Part shown: positions 14,796-17,563 of the stretch, piece after piece
How the letters are laid out: every line of letters starts with the position of its first letter
Numbering within the stretch: the stretch's first letter is position 1
Assembly: GCA_021815535.1 (NCBI GenBank)
Contig: JAKAGL010000020.1
Location: 1-17,563, forward strand
DNA: 17,563 nucleotides
Source of the DNA: a bacterium
GTDB taxonomy: Bacteria > Nitrospinota_A > UBA7883 > JACRGQ01
Direction: 5' to 3'
Made by a program: the position numbers and the translations under genes
The notes under the pieces: model-generated
Seen by the model: the letters and a program-made list of their open reading frames with translations, nothing else
Database searches by the model: none
What the model was told of the DNA's origin: nothing

Positions 14796-15404
14796 TCAAT
14801 CGAGGAGGGTGACCACTTCCTCGAACGCCAGGCGGGTGCGCGGCTTTGGCTCTATGGCGCGGTGGCCGAAAGGGATCACCAACGCCGGCACATAGCGTCC
14901 CGGGTCCGCGCCGACCGTTTCCATGAGTTTGGCTGGATCAAATGCGCCGACGGGACAGCTATCGATACCGATGAACGCCGCGCCGGTCATCATGTTCGCG
15001 GCGGCGAGATGGCATTGCGCCACGCTCCATTCGGCGGGGTTGACCTTGTCATAGTAGCTTCGGTAATACGCCAGCCGTTTTTCCCACTGAGTGCCAAAAC
15101 GCGCATGCAGGATTTCGCGGAAGCGCGGCGAGTCCGGGTGAATGTCGGCCGTTTTTGCCAGGATAACCACCACCACGCTGGCCTGTTCCACCTGCTTTTG
15201 ATCGTTGCAGGCGGCACGCAGTTTTTTCTTCATCGCATCGCCACGAGCCACCAGAAAATGCCACTGTTCCATCCCCATCGACGACGGGGAGAGGCGGCCC
15301 ACTTCGAGAATGTAGTTCAGCTCTTCTTCGTTCACCGGCTTGGCCGGGTCGAAATCGCGGCAGGCACGGCGGAAGTTCATCGCATCGAGAAACCGGTTGT
15401 TCAT
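14796..15404 (-). CDS. Nitroreductase-family FMN flavoprotein
   Basis: 202 aa, typical for NfsB-type NAD(P)H oxidoreductases, cytosolic dimers with FMN. Recognised from the N-terminal RRACRDFDPAKPV (12-24), the FMN-contact block GRLSPSSMGMEQWHFLVA (about 36-53), AQCHLAAANMMTGAAFIGIDSCPVG in the C-terminal half, and the end VIPFGHRA. The physiological substrate is unknown; members reduce nitroaromatics, quinones, flavins or enones. Start ATG 15404 has a strong ribosome binding site, AAGGAG, 7 nt upstream, and a promoter candidate lies at 15431-15459. It converges on lspA with a 21-bp gap and diverges from argH. Confidence 0.92.
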   Translation of the reverse strand: MNNRFLDAMNFRRACRDFDPAKPVNEEELNYILEVGRLSPSSMGMEQWHFLVARGDAMKKKLRAACNDQKQVEQASVVVVILAKTADIHPDSPRFREILHARFGTQWEKRLAYYRSYYDKVNPAEWSVAQCHLAAANMMTGAAFIGIDSCPVGAFDPAKLMETVGADPGRYVPALVIPFGHRAIEPKPRTRLAFEEVVTLLD

Positions 15405-15430
15405 TGATGGCTCCTTCTGTTTTCAAAAAA

Positions 15431-15459
15431 ACTCTATCAGAGCGCGGGTGCGGGGGCAA
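15431..15459 (-). promoter_or_regulatory. Promoter candidate for the nitroreductase gene
   Basis: Minus strand: -35 TTGCCC (15459-15454), 17-bp spacer, -10 TAGAGT (15436-15431). Predicted start near 15424, giving a leader of about 20 nt that carries AAGGAG. The -35 overlaps the dyad at 15448-15473. Confidence 0.45.
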
Positions 15460-15473
15460 GGGATTCCCCGCAC
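15448..15473. promoter_or_regulatory. Perfect 8-bp inverted repeat between nitroreductase and argH promoters
   Basis: GTGCGGGG (15448-15455) and CCCCGCAC (15466-15473) with a 10-nt spacer. It covers the nitroreductase -35 and the position where an argH -35 would lie. Candidate operator controlling both genes; no regulator gene is adjacent. Confidence 0.4.
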
Positions 15474-15490
15474 GCGGCAATGCGGTTCTA

Positions 15491-15499
15491 TGCTAAACT
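15491..15499 (+). promoter_or_regulatory. Extended -10 element for argH
   Basis: TGCTAAACT: an extended TGn motif with the same TAAACT hexamer as the ileS promoter. No fitting -35 is found at 16-18 bp (CACGCG lies there). Predicted start near 15506, about 20 nt before the argH ATG. Confidence 0.4.
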
Positions 15500-15524
15500 T
15501 CTCGAAACAACGGTAAGGGGCGAT

Positions 15525-16904
15525 ATGAAAAACAAGGCGTGGGGCGGACGGTTCAAGGCCGCGCAGACAAAGGCATTTTTGGAATACGGCGCGTCTATCG
15601 GCTTTGATAAAAAATTGGCCGAATACGACGTAATGCAGAATGTGGCGCATGCCACTGCATTGCACAAGGCGCGCATCCTGACGCCGGCGGAATTGAAGAA
15701 GATCATTAGCGGCCTCAAAAAGGTCGCCGCGGAGGTTCGCGCCGGGAAGTTCAAATTCCGCACCGAGGACGAGGACATCCACATGAATATCGAGCGGCGG
15801 CTGACGGAGATCATCGGCCCGCTGGCGGGGAAGGTTCACACCGGGCGCAGCCGCAACGACCAGGTTGCCACCGACGTGCGGCTCTACGCCCGCGAGAACG
15901 CCATCGCCATCGCCGGACTGATCGCCGGCCTGCGCCGCGCCTTTGTGGCTCAGGCGGAAAAGAACATAGATGCCGTGATGCCCTCATATACCCACATGCA
16001 GCAGGCCCAGCCGATACGGGTGGCCCACTGGTTCATGGCTTACCAAGAGATGTTCAGGCGCGATGAGGAGCGCTTCCATCTTGCCGCGCAAGGGGCAAAT
16101 GTGATGCCGCTCGGCTCTGGTGCGCTGGCGGGGGTTAATTATCCCATCGACCGCCGCGTCACGGCCAGCCTGCTCGGTTTTGGGGCGATATCGGCCAACT
16201 CGCTCGATGCCGTTTCCGACCGCGATTTCGCCGTGGAATTCCTTGCCGCCGTATCGCTTTTGTTTGCGCACCTGTCGCGGTTCGCCGAAGATGTCATCAT
16301 TTACTCATCCAGTGAATTCGGCAGTGTCGACCTTCCCGATGAATACTGCACCGGCAGTTCCATCATGCCGCAGAAAAAGAACCCCGACCTGCTGGAGCTT
16401 TTCCGTGGAAAGACCGGCCGGGTGAACGGCAATCTGGTAAGCCTGCTCACCATCATCAAGGGACTGCCGTTGGCATATAACAAGGATCTGCAGGAAGACA
16501 AGATCGGCCTGTTTGACAGTTGCGAACAGGCGCTTGCGGCTCTTCCGCTCGCCACGGATTTCGTGAAGAAAATGAAGTTCCGCACGAAGCTCCTGGAAGG
16601 GCGGGTGAAGAACGGATTTTTGACGGCAGTGGACCTTGCCGATTATCTGGCATTACGCGGAATGCCGTTCCGCGAGGCGCACCATGTGGTGGGGGCCATC
16701 GTCCGCGAGTGCGAGGAGAAGGGAATGACCTTCGCCGATCTGACGCTCAAACATCTGCAGGCGCACAGCCCGCTGTTCAAAAAGGATGTATTCGAGTACC
16801 TCGATCCCACAAAATCGCCCGACCGCAAAAAAACCTTCGGTTCCACCGCGAAAAAAGAGATTTTGGAACAGATACATGCGGCGAAACATGAGTTGGGCAA
16901 ATGA
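15525..16904 (+). CDS. argH: Argininosuccinate lyase
   Basis: Last step of arginine synthesis: splits argininosuccinate into arginine and fumarate; cytosolic homotetramer. 459 aa, the usual length. N-terminus MKNKAWGGRF; TGRSRNDQVATDVRL; SYTHMQQAQP (conserved region 2 with the active-site His); and the superfamily signature GSSIMPQKKNPD (277-288), which carries the catalytic serine loop. The C-terminal helical domain is complete. ATG 15525 is preferred over the frame's upstream ATG 15480 because it has AAGGGG upstream and the standard N-terminus; the upstream codons cover the -10 element. The stop overlaps the start of the lipoprotein gene (ATGA). Confidence 0.97.
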   Translation: MKNKAWGGRFKAAQTKAFLEYGASIGFDKKLAEYDVMQNVAHATALHKARILTPAELKKIISGLKKVAAEVRAGKFKFRTEDEDIHMNIERRLTEIIGPLAGKVHTGRSRNDQVATDVRLYARENAIAIAGLIAGLRRAFVAQAEKNIDAVMPSYTHMQQAQPIRVAHWFMAYQEMFRRDEERFHLAAQGANVMPLGSGALAGVNYPIDRRVTASLLGFGAISANSLDAVSDRDFAVEFLAAVSLLFAHLSRFAEDVIIYSSSEFGSVDLPDEYCTGSSIMPQKKNPDLLELFRGKTGRVNGNLVSLLTIIKGLPLAYNKDLQEDKIGLFDSCEQALAALPLATDFVKKMKFRTKLLEGRVKNGFLTAVDLADYLALRGMPFREAHHVVGAIVRECEEKGMTFADLTLKHLQAHSPLFKKDVFEYLDPTKSPDRKKTFGSTAKKEILEQIHAAKHELGK

Positions 16905-17032
16905 GTCGAAAGGGAAGGGTGCTCATGGCGGCGGCGTTGCTGGTTACCATTTTTCTGCCGCTTGCCGGTTGCGGACTGAAAACCGCCCCGCAACCGCCCG
17001 GCCCAAAACAGGAACCGTTCGTTTCCCGCTGA
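16901..17032 (+). CDS. lptM: LptM-like short lipoprotein
   Basis: 43 aa: basic MSRKGRV, hydrophobic segment LMAAALLVTIFLPL, lipobox LAGC (C24), then GLKTAPQPPGPKQEP and a short tail. The GCGLK-x-P start of the mature part and the place directly after argH match the YifL/LptM group, which in E. coli is a small outer-membrane lipoprotein that helps LptD fold and form disulfides. The mature peptide is only 20 residues, shorter than E. coli LptM, so it keeps just the conserved N-terminal part. The start overlaps the argH stop (ATGA), so translation is coupled. Processing would need LspA. The symbol is by position and motif, not by alignment. Confidence 0.82.
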   Translation: MSRKGRVLMAAALLVTIFLPLAGCGLKTAPQPPGPKQEPFVSR

Positions 17033-17093
17033 CTCTTTCCCCGTAGAAATGAAGACGCTTAAAATCCGTGGCGAAGTTGTCGGCTTCTTATTC

Positions 17094-17441
17094 TCAATTC
17101 GGTAAGCGGCTGGAACGGTAGTTCACGATCTTTATCTCTTCCAGTGTCACCAGTCCCTCCCGCACCACCTCGTCCAGCCACGGCAACAGCTTTTCGATGT
17201 TCTCCTCGGTGTCGACGATCTCCACCACCAGCGGCAGGTCTTCGCTGATCTCCAGTATCTTGGCGGTATGCACACGGCTGTTCGCGCCGAACCCCATGAT
17301 GCCGCGAAGAACGGTGGCCCCTGCCATGCCGAGTTCGCGTGTTTTCAGCACGATCGCTTCGTACAGTGGCTTGCCGCCGGTCTTGTCCGATTCGCCGATG
17401 TAAATCCGCAGCAGGCATCCTTTTTCGGGAAGTTTTATCAT
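17094..17441 (-). CDS. DUF190 family protein, PII-like, linked to crcB
   Basis: 115 aa, the usual length. Recognised from LLRIYIGESDKTGGKPLYEAI near the N-terminus, GMAGATVLRGIMGFGANSRVHTAKILE in the middle and LPLVVEIVDTEENIEKLLPWLDE toward the end. DUF190 proteins have a ferredoxin-like fold related to PII signal proteins, and their genes are often next to crcB. A regulatory or sensing role for the fluoride channel is a reasonable inference, not shown here. The start ATG 17441 is preceded by AGGAG, which contains the crcB stop codon TAG, so translation of the two genes is tightly linked. Confidence 0.92.
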   Translation of the reverse strand: MIKLPEKGCLLRIYIGESDKTGGKPLYEAIVLKTRELGMAGATVLRGIMGFGANSRVHTAKILEISEDLPLVVEIVDTEENIEKLLPWLDEVVREGLVTLEEIKIVNYRSSRLPN

Positions 17442-17449
17442 ATACGCTC

Positions 17450-17563
17450 CTATTTCACAAAAAGCTGGCGTGCCAGAATAAATCCGGTGAAGACCAGCAA
17501 AATCCCGGCCAGGTTGCTGGCCAGCATGTTTACCGCCGCGCGCCCGTATTCGCCGTCGCGCAG
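17450..17563 (-). CDS. crcB: Fluoride channel CrcB (Fluc), C-terminal 37 residues, cut by window end
   Basis: The frame is open from the window edge to the TAG at 17450-17452 and reads RDGEYGRAAVNMLASNLAGI, then a hydrophobic helix LLVFTGFILARQLF and VK. This matches the end of CrcB/Fluc proteins: the E..xL...G....A..N...S...GL segment and the last transmembrane helix. Fluc dimers export fluoride across the inner membrane. The start and the catalytic part lie outside the window, so any fluoride riboswitch cannot be seen. The call rests on the C-terminal pattern and the adjacent DUF190 gene. Confidence 0.8.
   Translation of the reverse strand: MRDGEYGRAAVNMLASNLAGILLVFTGFILARQLFVK

Noticed and set aside
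17033..17093. Additional small gene between lptM and DUF190
   Set aside because: 61 bp only, with no start plus ribosome binding site combination; a weak GAAG/CTTC stem is not enough to call a terminator.

Overview
The window reads as a stretch of chromosome from a Gram-negative, GC-rich bacterium. Evidence for a diderm cell includes a lipoprotein signal peptidase, an argH-linked LptM-like outer-membrane lipoprotein and a lipoprotein hydrolase. The gene mix is a respiratory cytochrome b, housekeeping genes, large multidomain sensors, and a short CCCCCTT/AAGGGGG palindromic repeat. That mix would fit lineages around Deltaproteobacteria, Nitrospirota or Nitrospinota, but this placement is a guess from gene style; no rRNA or other marker is present. 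I see no CRISPR array, phage, insertion sequence, tRNA or rRNA.

Layout. (1) 1-1317, plus strand: the 3' part of a diheme cytochrome b gene overlaps (ATGA) a small membrane-anchored protein of unknown function with two periplasmic cysteines. (2) 1408-3860, minus strand: yicC, gmk and folD form a tight operon covering RNA turnover, GTP supply and one-carbon metabolism. It is driven by a promoter whose -10 element appears to be shared, in the opposite direction, with the plus-strand gene at 4000 for a GDT1/TMEM165-type cation transporter. (3) 4301-11176, minus strand: a signalling block. It holds a lipoprotein alpha/beta hydrolase of the proline-iminopeptidase type, a 1043-aa 7TMR-DISM hybrid histidine kinase with a C-terminal receiver, and a 786-aa protein that joins a nitrate/nitrite-sensing (NIT) domain to a SpoIIE-type PP2C phosphatase and an RsbW-like ATPase. 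(4) 11177-11508: an AT-rich intergenic region with a long dyad and a second palindrome. It ends in an ileS promoter so close to the ATG that the mRNA may be leaderless. (5) 11509-14774, plus strand: ileS followed by lspA. (6) 14796-15404, minus strand: a nitroreductase-family flavoprotein, divergent from argH with a perfect 8-bp dyad between their promoters. (7) 15525-17032, plus strand: argH overlapping a 43-aa LptM-like lipoprotein. (8) 17094 to the window end, minus strand: the last 37 codons of crcB (fluoride channel) and a DUF190 gene whose ribosome binding site overlaps the crcB stop codon.

Most genes are ordinary core genes. The least ordinary items are the NIT-SpoIIE-RsbW fusion beside the large hybrid kinase, the shared -10 promoter at 3879-3929, the possible leaderless ileS transcript, and the unexplained dyads at 11323-11353 and 15448-15473. 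I did not find a clearly new defence, mobile or biosynthetic system.
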